This document shows positions 7,800 to 14,307 of a stretch of DNA of 26,236 nt, in pieces; the first letter of the stretch is position 1; each line of letters begins with the position of its first letter. A program made the position numbers and the translations under genes. The stretch is taken from assembly GCA_934462775.1 (NCBI GenBank), contig CAKSIR010000013.1, positions 1-26,236 of the forward strand. The letters run 5' to 3'. The notes beneath the pieces are model-generated. The model was not told the origin of the DNA. It did not search any database and worked only from the letters and a program-made list of their open reading frames with translations. This stretch comes from an uncultured Ruminiclostridium sp. (GTDB lineage Bacteria > Bacillota > Clostridia > Oscillospirales > Ruminococcaceae).

Positions 7800-9137
7800 T
7801 TGTCAATCAGCAAACAGACTTTTGTGCGCATAATCAGCTTCGCAATCGCAATTATCGCAGCTCTGGCAGTTTATGCGGGAATAAATTACAGCAATGCAAG
7901 CAGCGCCAGGCGTCAGCTTGAATATTCGTATATGAGAGCGGCGGAGGACTTGTCGCTGAGCCTTGATAACATAAAAAATACGCTTAACAAAGGCATTTAC
8001 GCTAATTCCGCAAACCTTGCGGACGAGCTTGCGGAAAAGCTTGTAAGCGACGCGGCGACCGCAAAGATGTCCCTTGCTCAGCTGCCGATGAACGACCTTG
8101 AACTGAGCAAAACCTACAAATTTCTGTCCCAGGTAGGAAATTACGCGCGCAGCCTTGCGGAAAAAGTACGCGGCGGAGGCGAGCTTACCGATGAGGAAAG
8201 GGAAAATCTGCTGACGCTTTATTCCTGCGCAGAGGAAATAAGCGCGGAAATGTGGAGCGTAGAGCAGCAGCTTGAAAGCGGCTATCTGACCTTTGAAAAG
8301 GTGTCAGAAATTGCGGACGGCATGGAAGCAGGGCAGACAAGCGTCAATGTTACCGAGGGCTTTACTGATTTTGAGGAGGGCTTTGAAAGCTATCCGACGC
8401 TTATTTACGACGGACCGTTTTCCGACCACATTCTTGAAAAAACGCCACTCATGACCGAGGGAAAGCAGATGGTAACGCAGGAAAAGGCGCTTGAAACCGC
8501 AGTTTCTCAAAGCGGCTGCAGCAAGCTTGTTTCAGCCGAAAGCGAGGGAGGAAAAATGCCGTCATACGTTTTCGAGTGTGAGGACAGGACGGTTGCAATA
8601 ACCAAAAACGGCGGCTATCTCAACTATATGCTGAATTACCGCCGCGTTTCGCAGAAGAATATCACTGCGGAAAAAGCTGTCGAAATTGCCAAAGAGTATT
8701 TGGATAAAATCGGATACACCGATATGACGGACACATATTATGAAATCAAAGGTAACGTTTGTGTAATAAATTTCGCGGGATTGCAGGACGGAACAGTGCT
8801 TTATACCGATTTGATCAAGGTCGGTATCGCTATGGACAACGGGGAGGTAATGAGCGCCGACTGCCGCGGCTACCTCACAAATCACTGCGAGAGAAATCTG
8901 CCAAGAGCGGAAATATCCGCTGTTGACGCTATTTCGCGGCTTTCGCCGCGGCTGATCTGCAAGAAGGTCAATATGTGCGTTATTCCGTCGGGCGGACAGA
9001 ACGAGCTTTACTGCTACGAGTTCCGCTGCACCGACATAAGCGGCAAGCAGGCGCTTGTTTATGTAAACGCGGCGACAGGCGAGGAGGAGCAGATACTGCT
9101 TTTGAAGATAAGCGGAAACGGAGTGCTGACTGTATAA
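7800..9137 (+). CDS. ypeB: Germination protein YpeB
   Basis: In Bacillus, YpeB is needed to localise and stabilise the cortex-lytic enzyme SleB in spores. The protein has a short N-terminal tail, a membrane helix (about 10-27 in ISFAIAIIAALAVYAG), a long helical region with alternating charged residues, and C-terminal PepSY-type repeats (about 220-445). The opening pattern (RRQLEYSYMRAAEDLSLSLDNIK) is typical of YpeB. The start is placed at TTG 7800, which has AAAGGAG (7785-7791) 8 nt upstream. The in-frame GTG at 7791 overlaps that ribosome binding site and is unlikely. No sleB lies beside it, unlike the sleB-ypeB pair of Bacillus. It is divergent from the desulfurase operon. I found no clear forespore sigma promoter. 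Confidence 0.88.
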   Translation: MSISKQTFVRIISFAIAIIAALAVYAGINYSNASSARRQLEYSYMRAAEDLSLSLDNIKNTLNKGIYANSANLADELAEKLVSDAATAKMSLAQLPMNDLELSKTYKFLSQVGNYARSLAEKVRGGGELTDEERENLLTLYSCAEEISAEMWSVEQQLESGYLTFEKVSEIADGMEAGQTSVNVTEGFTDFEEGFESYPTLIYDGPFSDHILEKTPLMTEGKQMVTQEKALETAVSQSGCSKLVSAESEGGKMPSYVFECEDRTVAITKNGGYLNYMLNYRRVSQKNITAEKAVEIAKEYLDKIGYTDMTDTYYEIKGNVCVINFAGLQDGTVLYTDLIKVGIAMDNGEVMSADCRGYLTNHCERNLPRAEISAVDAISRLSPRLICKKVNMCVIPSGGQNELYCYEFRCTDISGKQALVYVNAATGEEEQILLLKISGNGVLTV

Positions 9138-9166
9138 TTTTGTAAAATTGTGCAGCTTTTACAAAA
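9138..9166 (+). repeat. AT-rich inverted repeat after ypeB, possible terminator
   Basis: A perfect 10-bp inverted repeat, TTTTGTAAAA / TTTTACAAAA, with a 9-nt loop directly follows the ypeB stop. It is AT-rich and lacks a clean T run after it, so termination is only a possibility. It is the first part of a larger set of inverted repeats reaching to about 9290. Confidence 0.4.
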
Positions 9167-9265
9167 ATAAGGGCAAATTTCATTTCGCGTCGCTTGTTTA
9201 ATTGTGCAGTATGACGAAATTTGCAAAAGCTCGATTTTACTTCAAAACGCTAAAAAATAGCCATA

Positions 9266-9287
9266 AGGGGTTGTGGAAACAGCCCCT
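9266..9287 (+). repeat. Stem-loop AGGGGTTGT-GGAA-ACAGCCCCT
   Basis: A 9-bp stem (one G-U pair in RNA) closed by a GGAA tetraloop, upstream of the first candidate promoter. There is no T tract after it on the plus strand. The role is unknown: it could end read-through transcription from ypeB or be part of a structured RNA. Confidence 0.45.
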
Positions 9288-9324
9288 GTGGTTGTGTATA
9301 AGTTACAATTAGTGCAAAATTCCC

Positions 9325-9353
9325 TTGACTTTTGCAGCATTTGCAAGTAAAAT
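9325..9353 (+). promoter_or_regulatory. Candidate distal promoter P1
   Basis: TTGACT (9325-9330), a 17-nt spacer, and TAAAAT (9348-9353), a good match to a housekeeping promoter. A GTTACA hexamer sits 17 nt upstream of the -35 (9302-9307). It would give a leader of roughly 170 nt before the lipoprotein gene. Confidence 0.55.
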
Positions 9354-9394
9354 ACATAGGAACAGGCGAAAAAAGGCAAAAGACGGATAAAAGT

Positions 9395-9441
9395 GTTACA
9401 GATTGTAACTGTTTGTAACCCAAATGAGAACAAACTGTAAC
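9395..9441 (+). promoter_or_regulatory. TGTAAC hexamer cluster, candidate WalR-like operator
   Basis: GTTACA (9395-9400) forms an inverted repeat with TGTAAC (9404-9409). Further TGTAAC copies begin at 9414 and 9436, so the direct copies are 10 and 22 bp apart, close to one and two helical turns. The array ends 10 bp before the -35 of the proximal promoter. The WalR/YycF consensus in Firmicutes is a direct TGTWAH repeat with a 5-bp gap, and its targets include NlpC/P60 cell-wall proteins. The first pair here has a 4-bp gap, so the WalR assignment is inference. Confidence 0.45.
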
Positions 9442-9451
9442 CGCATTGTTC

Positions 9452-9481
9452 TTGATTAAGCCGTATAAAATAGGATATAAT
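9452..9481 (+). promoter_or_regulatory. Proximal promoter P2 of the NlpC-like lipoprotein gene
   Basis: TTGATT (9452-9457), an 18-nt spacer and a perfect TATAAT (9476-9481), about 47 nt upstream of the ATG at 9528. The hexamer cluster abuts its -35. Confidence 0.65.
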
Positions 9482-9527
9482 GTTATTATCCGAAAAAGCC
9501 CGGTTCAGACCTTGGAGGGATCATTGA

Positions 9528-10172
9528 ATGAAAACAAAAGCTACTATTGCGGTAATCGCTTTGTTTACCGTCATCATGTTCTGTATAGCGGCTTGCGGTA
9601 ACAACAATGACGGAAGCGAAAATACCATTGACATCACAACGGGAGAGGTTCCCACAGATACATCGGTTTACTCAGGCACATCTGCATCGGATACATCGGC
9701 TGAAAGCACAGCCGCGCCGCAGTCGGAAACAACCACTACCGTAACCGCGGAACAGCTTGAGATTATTGCCGACACCATCGGCAGCACTGAAATTGACGAA
9801 ACCAACGGCATTGTTGTTACGGCGGAAGCCATGGTAGGAATTCCGTTCACGGACGGCGGAGCAACGCCGACGGAGGGCTTCGACAATTCGGGATTTATCT
9901 ACTATGTTCTCAGGGAAAACGGTTTTATCAACTGCCCGCGCCAGACAAGCGCGCAGTCCACAATGGGCGAGAACATTAAAATGGAGGAAATGAAGCCGGG
10001 AGATCTGGTATTCTTTTCAACCGACAACAGCGGAAAGGCTGATTTCGGCGGCATTTACATCGGCGCAGGCACAATGATTTACAGCCCTATGCCGGGACAG
10101 AATGTGAAAACTGCCGACATTACCACCGCCTACTGGGTAGGCGCGTTTGCAACAGCGGTAAGCCTTTCATAA
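9528..10172 (+). CDS. Lipoprotein with an apparently inactive NlpC/P60 domain
   Basis: NlpC/P60 proteins are usually cysteine peptidases that cut peptidoglycan stem peptides. This 214-residue protein has a signal peptide with a lipobox (IAAC, lipidated C23), a Ser/Thr-rich linker (about 30-75) and an NlpC/P60-like domain (about 95-210). Conserved scaffold motifs are visible: the family's FDCSGF appears as FDNSGF, MKPGDLVFF matches, and HVGIYIG appears as FGGIYIG. The expected catalytic Cys is N120 (codon AAT), the His is F173, and the usual third polar residue (His in MIHAP) is Y185. All three active-site positions are therefore replaced while the fold signature is kept, so it is probably a binding or regulatory pseudoenzyme. 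The ATG has GGAGGG 8 nt upstream. It is monocistronic between its own promoters and a strong terminator. Confidence 0.85.
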   Translation: MKTKATIAVIALFTVIMFCIAACGNNNDGSENTIDITTGEVPTDTSVYSGTSASDTSAESTAAPQSETTTTVTAEQLEIIADTIGSTEIDETNGIVVTAEAMVGIPFTDGGATPTEGFDNSGFIYYVLRENGFINCPRQTSAQSTMGENIKMEEMKPGDLVFFSTDNSGKADFGGIYIGAGTMIYSPMPGQNVKTADITTAYWVGAFATAVSLS

Positions 10173-10202
10173 TTATGTATATGAGGTCCTTCATATAAAG
10201 GC

Positions 10203-10244
10203 TCAGACTGACGACTCCGAAAGGAGCGGCAGTCTGATTTTTTT
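10203..10244 (+). terminator. Intrinsic terminator of the NlpC-like gene
   Basis: The stem TCAGACTG / CAGTCTGA extends inward through CTCC-GAAA-GGAG and is followed by a run of seven T. It is convergent with the membrane-protein gene at 10260, and the stem could also slow transcription arriving from that side. Confidence 0.85.
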
Positions 10245-10259
10245 GTCAAAACGGCGGTC

Positions 10260-10703
10260 TTATGCAATCGCTTTTTTCCTAAACAGCACATAATGCGGCT
10301 TTTCCTCGCCGAACATTTTCCAGCGAACAAAATCGTCAAGCAGGATTCCCGGCAGCGACAGGAAAAACCATATTGCCATAAACAGCAGACATATCTGACC
10401 AAGCACGTTCAGCGGCAGTCCGCTGTAATCCCATACGTTCAGATTCAGCCACAGATTTACAATACAGCCGCTGACAAACTCCAGCGCCGTAATCAGCAGC
10501 GACGAAATCGTCATTTGCTTAATCAGCGGCATTGAATAATCAAAGTAGTTGTTTATTCCGCCGATAAGAATGAAGCAAAGTCCGCCTACGATGAACATGG
10601 AATAATGAGTGTCGCCCTTGTAGGCAATTTCAATAGCGCAGTAAACAAAGCCGCCGATAAGGAACAGCAGCATAAGCTTTATCCACTCTTTAACCTTAAC
10701 CAT
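10260..10703 (-). CDS. Small multi-helix membrane protein, putative ABC-transporter type IV (CmpB-like) family
   Basis: A hydrophobic protein of 147 residues with about four membrane helices. Motifs such as GGFVYCAIEIAYKG, GGLCFILIGGINN and LPLNVLGQICLLF are characteristic of the family annotated as putative ABC-transporter type IV (PF06541-like). That name is historical, and the biochemical role is not established as far as I know. No ATPase gene is nearby. The ATG at 10703 is preferred because AAAGGA lies 8 nt upstream; a GTG two codons earlier is too close to that site. It is a single minus-strand gene between two plus-strand genes, divergent from the carboxypeptidase. Family recognition is from memory of the motif pattern. 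Confidence 0.7.
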   Translation of the reverse strand: MVKVKEWIKLMLLFLIGGFVYCAIEIAYKGDTHYSMFIVGGLCFILIGGINNYFDYSMPLIKQMTISSLLITALEFVSGCIVNLWLNLNVWDYSGLPLNVLGQICLLFMAIWFFLSLPGILLDDFVRWKMFGEEKPHYVLFRKKAIA

Positions 10704-10792
10704 ATGCACAGTCCTTTCACTTATTTGTTCCTATGTTACGCATTATAGGGACGGACTATACATATTATTTACGGAAAGATGAGGTTTGTGCT

Positions 10793-11941
10793 ATGAAGAA
10801 AATTGTTTCATTTATTCTTGCCGCAGGTATTGCGTTAAGCTTTTTTTCAATAAGCTCAGGCTGTGAAGCGCCCCTTGAAATAACCGCCAAATCCGCTCTG
10901 CTTATGGATAAAGGCTCAGGGCAGGTCCTCTATGCGCAGAACTGCGACGAAAAGCTGCCGATTGCGTCGGTGACAAAAATAATGACTCTGCTGCTTGCGG
11001 CGGAGGCGCTTGATAAAGGCGCGCTGTCGATGGACGACATGATACAGACCTCGGCGTATGCAAGCTCCATGGACGGCTCGGTAATCTGGCTTGAAAGCGG
11101 CGAAAAAATGAGCGCTTACGATATGCTGCGGTCTATCGTTATTAGCTCGGCAAACGATGCCTGCGTAGCAGTCGCGGAATACATCGGCGGCAGCGAGGAG
11201 GAGTTTGTGAAGCTGATGAATGCAAAGGCAAAGACGCTTGGAATGAGCAATACACATTTTGCAAACTGCGTTGGCTACGACGACCCGCTGCATTATTCAA
11301 CCGCCCGCGATGTGGCAAAAATGGCGGCGGCACTGCGGAATTACGATGTTTACGATGAGTTCCTGCTGACTCGTCTGTCAAGCGTCAGAACAGGCACGGA
11401 GCGCGAAACTCAGCTGCTCAACACCAACAAGCTTATCAGCAGCTACAACGGGATTACAGGACTGAAAACCGGCACGACCGACGGTGCGGGATACTGCTTT
11501 GCGGGAACTGCAAAGCGCGGCGAAATGGAGCTTATTGCGGTGGTTTTAGGCGCGGAAAGCGACAGCTCGCGCTTTGAGCAGGCGGAAATGCTGCTTGATT
11601 ACGGATTTACGGGCTTTGAGGTGTTCGTTCCGCAGTTTGAGGCGGAAAGGCTTGCTCCGGCGGAGGTAACGAAAGGCACCGAAAAGACGGTGGCGCTGGG
11701 CATTGACCGCGGCGGCAGCTGCATAGTCCCAAAAGGAAAGTCGGCGGAAGTGACCTACAACTATGCCGTAAGCAGAACGGTTGAAGCGGCAATCAAGCAG
11801 GGGCAGAAAGTCGGAAAGGTGCAGGCGGTCCTTGACGAGCAGGTGATTTTTGAAACAGACGTTGTGGCGATTTCGGCGGTGGAGCGCATGACGTTTCTCA
11901 AAAGCTGGGAACTGATTTTGGGCGGGCTGTTTACAATGTAA
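10793..11941 (+). CDS. D-alanyl-D-alanine carboxypeptidase (peptidase S11, PBP5/DacF-like)
   Basis: Removes the terminal D-Ala from peptidoglycan pentapeptides and so limits cross-linking. The 382-residue form starts at ATG 10793 (GAGG about 8 nt upstream). A GTG-type longer frame from 10733 adds 20 residues ahead of the signal peptide and is rejected. An N-terminal signal sequence spans residues 3-23. The three penicillin-binding motifs are present: SVTK (S59, K62), SAN (119-121) and KTG (225-227). The C-terminal part (about 280-382) is the beta-rich PBP5_C-type domain and ends in a hydrophobic/amphipathic helix that could hold the enzyme to the membrane. C24 follows SSG, which is not a good lipobox. 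No clear terminator separates it from pgi. Confidence 0.92.
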   Translation: MKKIVSFILAAGIALSFFSISSGCEAPLEITAKSALLMDKGSGQVLYAQNCDEKLPIASVTKIMTLLLAAEALDKGALSMDDMIQTSAYASSMDGSVIWLESGEKMSAYDMLRSIVISSANDACVAVAEYIGGSEEEFVKLMNAKAKTLGMSNTHFANCVGYDDPLHYSTARDVAKMAAALRNYDVYDEFLLTRLSSVRTGTERETQLLNTNKLISSYNGITGLKTGTTDGAGYCFAGTAKRGEMELIAVVLGAESDSSRFEQAEMLLDYGFTGFEVFVPQFEAERLAPAEVTKGTEKTVALGIDRGGSCIVPKGKSAEVTYNYAVSRTVEAAIKQGQKVGKVQAVLDEQVIFETDVVAISAVERMTFLKSWELILGGLFTM

Positions 11942-12029
11942 ACTGCGTGTAAAAATTGTAAGTTGTCATAAAATTCAGTTAAAATTTTTGTTAAATGTAA
12001 CTAAAAGTGGAAGTTGAATATAAAATATC

Positions 12030-12058
12030 TTGCAAAAACGGGTGAATTCAGCTATAAT
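12030..12058 (+). promoter_or_regulatory. Promoter of pgi
   Basis: TTGCAA (12030-12035), a 17-nt spacer and TATAAT (12053-12058), followed by a leader of about 45 nt and AGGAG before the ATG at 12110. The 168-bp gap upstream is AT-rich with no other clear element. Confidence 0.7.
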
Positions 12059-12109
12059 GTATTTATATAAAAAGATTATAAGTGACAGAAGTATAAAAGG
12101 AGAATTAAA

Positions 12110-13447
12110 ATGGCTTTAAAGGTTAATGACAAGTATCTTAAAAGCTTTGTCGGAGCAGACGAGCTTAAAGGCATGGAGCCGCTGGTAAAGGCTGCTCACG
12201 AAACGCTGACGTCAAAGAGCGGCTTAGGAAACGACTTCCTTGGCTGGGTAACTCTTCCGACCGACTATGACAAGGCTGAATTTGCAAGAATTAAGGCAGC
12301 GGCAGAAAAAATCAAGAAGGACAGCGAGGTGCTGCTCGTTATTGGTATCGGCGGCTCGTACTTAGGCGCAAGAGCTGCAATCGAAGCTATCAAGGGTTCG
12401 CTTTACAACAATGTAAAGAAGAATACGCCCGACATTTATTTTATCGGCAACTCTATCAGCCCTACATATCTCAATCAGGTCGTTTCACTGGTTGAGGGCA
12501 AGGATTTTTCAGTAAACATCATCTCCAAGTCCGGTACAACCACCGAACCTGCTCTGGCATTCAGAGTATTCAGAGATATGCTTGAAGAAAAGTACGGCGC
12601 AGAGGGCGCAAAGAGCAGAATTTACGCCACAACAGACAAGGCAAGAGGAACGCTCAAGGAGCTTTCCAACGAAAAGGACTACGAAACATTTGTTATTCCT
12701 GACGACGTAGGAGGACGTTTCTCAGTTCTCACAGCAGTAGGTCTTTTACCTATCGCCTGCGCAGGCTGCGATATTGACGCTCTTATGAACGGCGCTAAGG
12801 CAGCTCAGGACGAGCTTGTTTCACCTGAAATTGAAAAGAACGACTGCTACAAGTATGCAGCAATCAGAAATATCCTCAGCCGCAAGGGCAGAACGGCTGA
12901 AATGCTGGTCGCTTACGAACCTTCCTTTGCAATGATGAACGAATGGTTCAAGCAGCTCTTCGGCGAAAGCGAAGGCAAGGACGGCAAGGGCTTATACCCA
13001 ACATCTGCCGTTTTCTCCACCGACCTCCATTCACTGGGTCAGTTTATTCAGGACGGCACAAAGATGCTGTTTGAAACTGTTGTTCACTTCGGCAAGGCGC
13101 AGAAGGATTTCTTCCTCAAGGACGATCCTGCAAACGGCGATGGTCTGAACTTCCTTTCAAACCAGAATATGTCCGTTGTAAACGACAAGGCTTACCAGGG
13201 AACGGTTATCGCTCATACCGAGGGCGGCGTTCCGAACATTGTTCTTGAAGTTCCTGAGCTCAACGAATACGAGCTTGGCTATATGATTTACTTCTTTGAA
13301 AAGGCTTGCGCAATTTCCGGCTATCTGCTTGGCGTAAATCCGTTCAATCAGCCGGGTGTTGAAAGCTACAAGAAGAATATGTTCGCCCTGCTTGGAAAGC
13401 CCGGTTACGAGGAAGCAAAGGCTGCTCTCGAGGCTAAGCTTAACTAA
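12110..13447 (+). CDS. pgi: Glucose-6-phosphate isomerase
   Basis: Interconverts glucose 6-phosphate and fructose 6-phosphate in glycolysis and gluconeogenesis. It has 445 residues, the length of the shorter Firmicute/Thermotoga-type enzymes. Motifs: [15 protein letters not shown] near 78-92, [13 protein letters not shown] in the first signature region, [16 protein letters not shown], and the C-terminal [12 protein letters not shown] containing the conserved active-site Lys. The start is an ATG 7 nt after AAAAGGAG, and the promoter is good. It appears to be transcribed alone or with the small P-loop gene after it. Codon use and the strong signals suit a highly expressed housekeeping gene. Confidence 0.97.
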   Translation: MALKVNDKYLKSFVGADELKGMEPLVKAAHETLTSKSGLGNDFLGWVTLPTDYDKAEFARIKAAAEKIKKDSEVLLVIGIGGSYLGARAAIEAIKGSLYNNVKKNTPDIYFIGNSISPTYLNQVVSLVEGKDFSVNIISKSGTTTEPALAFRVFRDMLEEKYGAEGAKSRIYATTDKARGTLKELSNEKDYETFVIPDDVGGRFSVLTAVGLLPIACAGCDIDALMNGAKAAQDELVSPEIEKNDCYKYAAIRNILSRKGRTAEMLVAYEPSFAMMNEWFKQLFGESEGKDGKGLYPTSAVFSTDLHSLGQFIQDGTKMLFETVVHFGKAQKDFFLKDDPANGDGLNFLSNQNMSVVNDKAYQGTVIAHTEGGVPNIVLEVPELNEYELGYMIYFFEKACAISGYLLGVNPFNQPGVESYKKNMFALLGKPGYEEAKAALEAKLN

Positions 13448-13456
13448 GGTAATATT

Positions 13457-13473
13457 ACGGCGTGAGCCGTTTT
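13457..13473 (+). terminator. Short hairpin after pgi, weak terminator or attenuator
   Basis: ACGGC-GTGA-GCCGT followed by TTT, between pgi and the P-loop gene. The stem is only 5 bp, so partial read-through into the next gene is likely. Confidence 0.4.
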
Positions 13474-13501
13474 ACAAATATAAAACTCGGAGGACACTAC
13501 G

Positions 13502-13903
13502 ATGATTAAATTAATCCCAGGAAAAAAAGGTACAGGCAAAACTAAGCTCTTAATCAACGCGATTCACGAAGCAGAAAAGAACAGCAAGGGCAACGTTGTT
13601 GCTATCCAGCTGGGTTCTTCATTAAACATTGATATTTACCACAAGATCCGTTTAATCAACATTGAAGACGCAAAGGTTGCAAGCTATGACGATATGTTCG
13701 GCTTTATCGCAGGCATTATGTCGTCTGACTACGACTGCACAGACATTTTTGTTGACGGTATCTTAAGAATCGTTGGCAGAGATTACGATAAGCTGGGCAA
13801 GATGTTTGACAGAATCGCTGAAATTTCCGACAATGTAAACATTACATTCACAATTTCAGCAGAGGTTACAGACCTGCCTGAGTCAATCAAAAAGTATCTG
13901 TAA
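13502..13903 (+). CDS. Small P-loop NTP-binding protein of unknown function
   Basis: A 133-residue protein that opens directly with a Walker A motif: MIKLIPGKKGTGKTK, with G7, G12, K13 and T14 in the GxxGxGKT pattern. A hydrophobic strand ending in Asp (TDIFVDG, around residue 82) could be Walker B. The rest alternates helix and strand, with no membrane segment and no Cys-rich or DNA-binding motif that I recognise. Its small size is that of a minimal P-loop core without accessory domains. GGAGG lies about 8 nt before the ATG, so it is surely translated. It follows pgi, perhaps by read-through, and precedes a strong promoter for rpmF. I do not recognise a function. Confidence 0.75.
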   Translation: MIKLIPGKKGTGKTKLLINAIHEAEKNSKGNVVAIQLGSSLNIDIYHKIRLINIEDAKVASYDDMFGFIAGIMSSDYDCTDIFVDGILRIVGRDYDKLGKMFDRIAEISDNVNITFTISAEVTDLPESIKKYL

Positions 13904-13922
13904 AAATATTTTTGAAAGACTA

Positions 13923-13951
13923 TTGACAAACGTGGGGTTATATGCTATAAT
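13923..13951 (+). promoter_or_regulatory. Promoter of rpmF
   Basis: A consensus TTGACA (13923-13928), 17-nt spacer, and consensus TATAAT (13946-13951), one of the strongest promoters in the window, as expected for a ribosomal protein gene. The leader is about 78 nt. Confidence 0.85.
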
Positions 13952-13969
13952 CTTAAACGTGCCAATTTT

Positions 13970-13995
13970 CAATTATGTATAACTATATGTAATTG
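13970..13995 (+). repeat. Hairpin in the rpmF 5' leader
   Basis: CAATTATGTATA and TATATGTAATTG can pair over about 11-12 bp, with two G-U pairs in RNA, in the untranslated leader between promoter and ribosome binding site. It lies about 25 nt before the SD. A regulatory role is only a possibility. Confidence 0.4.
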
Positions 13996-14035
13996 AAGTC
14001 ATAAAGATTTCAAAATTCAGAGGGAGGTGCGAATA

Positions 14036-14221
14036 ATGGCAGTTCCAAAGAGAAAAGTATCAAAGGCAAGACGTGATAAAAGACGTTCACAGGTATGGAA
14101 ATTATCTGCACCTGCATTTTCACGCTGCACAAACTGTGGCGAACTGAAAGCTCCACACTGCGTATGCGGCAACTGTGGTTATTACAAGGGTAAGGAAGTT
14201 ATCGCTCAGAAGGAAGCTTAA
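14036..14221 (+). CDS. rpmF: 50S ribosomal protein L32
   Basis: Component of the large ribosomal subunit near the peptidyl transferase end of the exit tunnel. The 61-residue form starts at ATG 14036 (MAVPKRKVSKARRDKRR), with a long SD (GGGAGGTG) just upstream. The in-frame GTG three codons earlier is part of that site. It has the basic N-terminal stretch and a zinc-ribbon with CTNC and CGNC pairs. In many bacteria rpmF is preceded by the yceD/DUF177 gene; here it is not, and the gene has its own strong promoter. A hairpin after the stop (14256-14281) probably ends most transcripts. Confidence 0.95.
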   Translation: MAVPKRKVSKARRDKRRSQVWKLSAPAFSRCTNCGELKAPHCVCGNCGYYKGKEVIAQKEA

Positions 14222-14255
14222 TCGCTCTAAAGGATAATTTTCAAAGCAGAATGAA

Positions 14256-14290
14256 AGGGCTTGACTTTTTAGTCAGGCCCTCATTTGTTA
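14256..14290 (+). terminator. Terminator-like hairpin after rpmF
   Basis: AGGGCTTGAC / GTCAGGCCCT, a 10-bp stem with one G-U pair and a TTTTTA loop, followed by TCATTTGTT. The T tract is interrupted, so read-through into the downstream polymerase operon is plausible. Its position argues against a protein start at the ATG at 14251, which lies inside this structure. Confidence 0.6.
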
Positions 14291-14307
14291 TAGGGATTGA
14301 GGAAAAT

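Larger units (their letters stand above)
9138..9527 (+). promoter_or_regulatory. 390-bp non-coding region between ypeB and the NlpC-like lipoprotein gene
   Basis: This gap holds no convincing gene. It contains, in order: the AT-rich inverted repeat at 9138-9166; an imperfect pair of arms (AGCTTTT and GCAAATTTC at 9154-9182 against GAAATTTGCAAAAGCT at about 9217-9232); and a 9-bp hairpin at 9266-9287 with a GGAA loop. A first promoter follows (9325-9353), then a cluster of TGTAAC/GTTACA hexamers (9395-9441), then a second promoter (9452-9481) serving the lipoprotein gene. The two tandem promoters 127 bp apart and the hexamer array suggest a regulated gene, or a short leader or non-coding transcript. 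Confidence 0.6.

Noticed and set aside
10733..10792. Upstream extension of the carboxypeptidase
   Set aside because: It would place 20 polar residues before a typical signal peptide; ATG 10793 has the ribosome binding site.
10859..10864. SSGC in the carboxypeptidase signal region as a lipobox
   Set aside because: The -3 position is Ser instead of Leu, Ile or Val, and the family is usually anchored by its C terminus.
14251..14307. Upstream start of the O-antigen-ligase-like gene
   Set aside because: The codons fall in a terminator-like hairpin after rpmF, and the SD is 14 nt away; ATG 14308 has GAGGA at a good distance.
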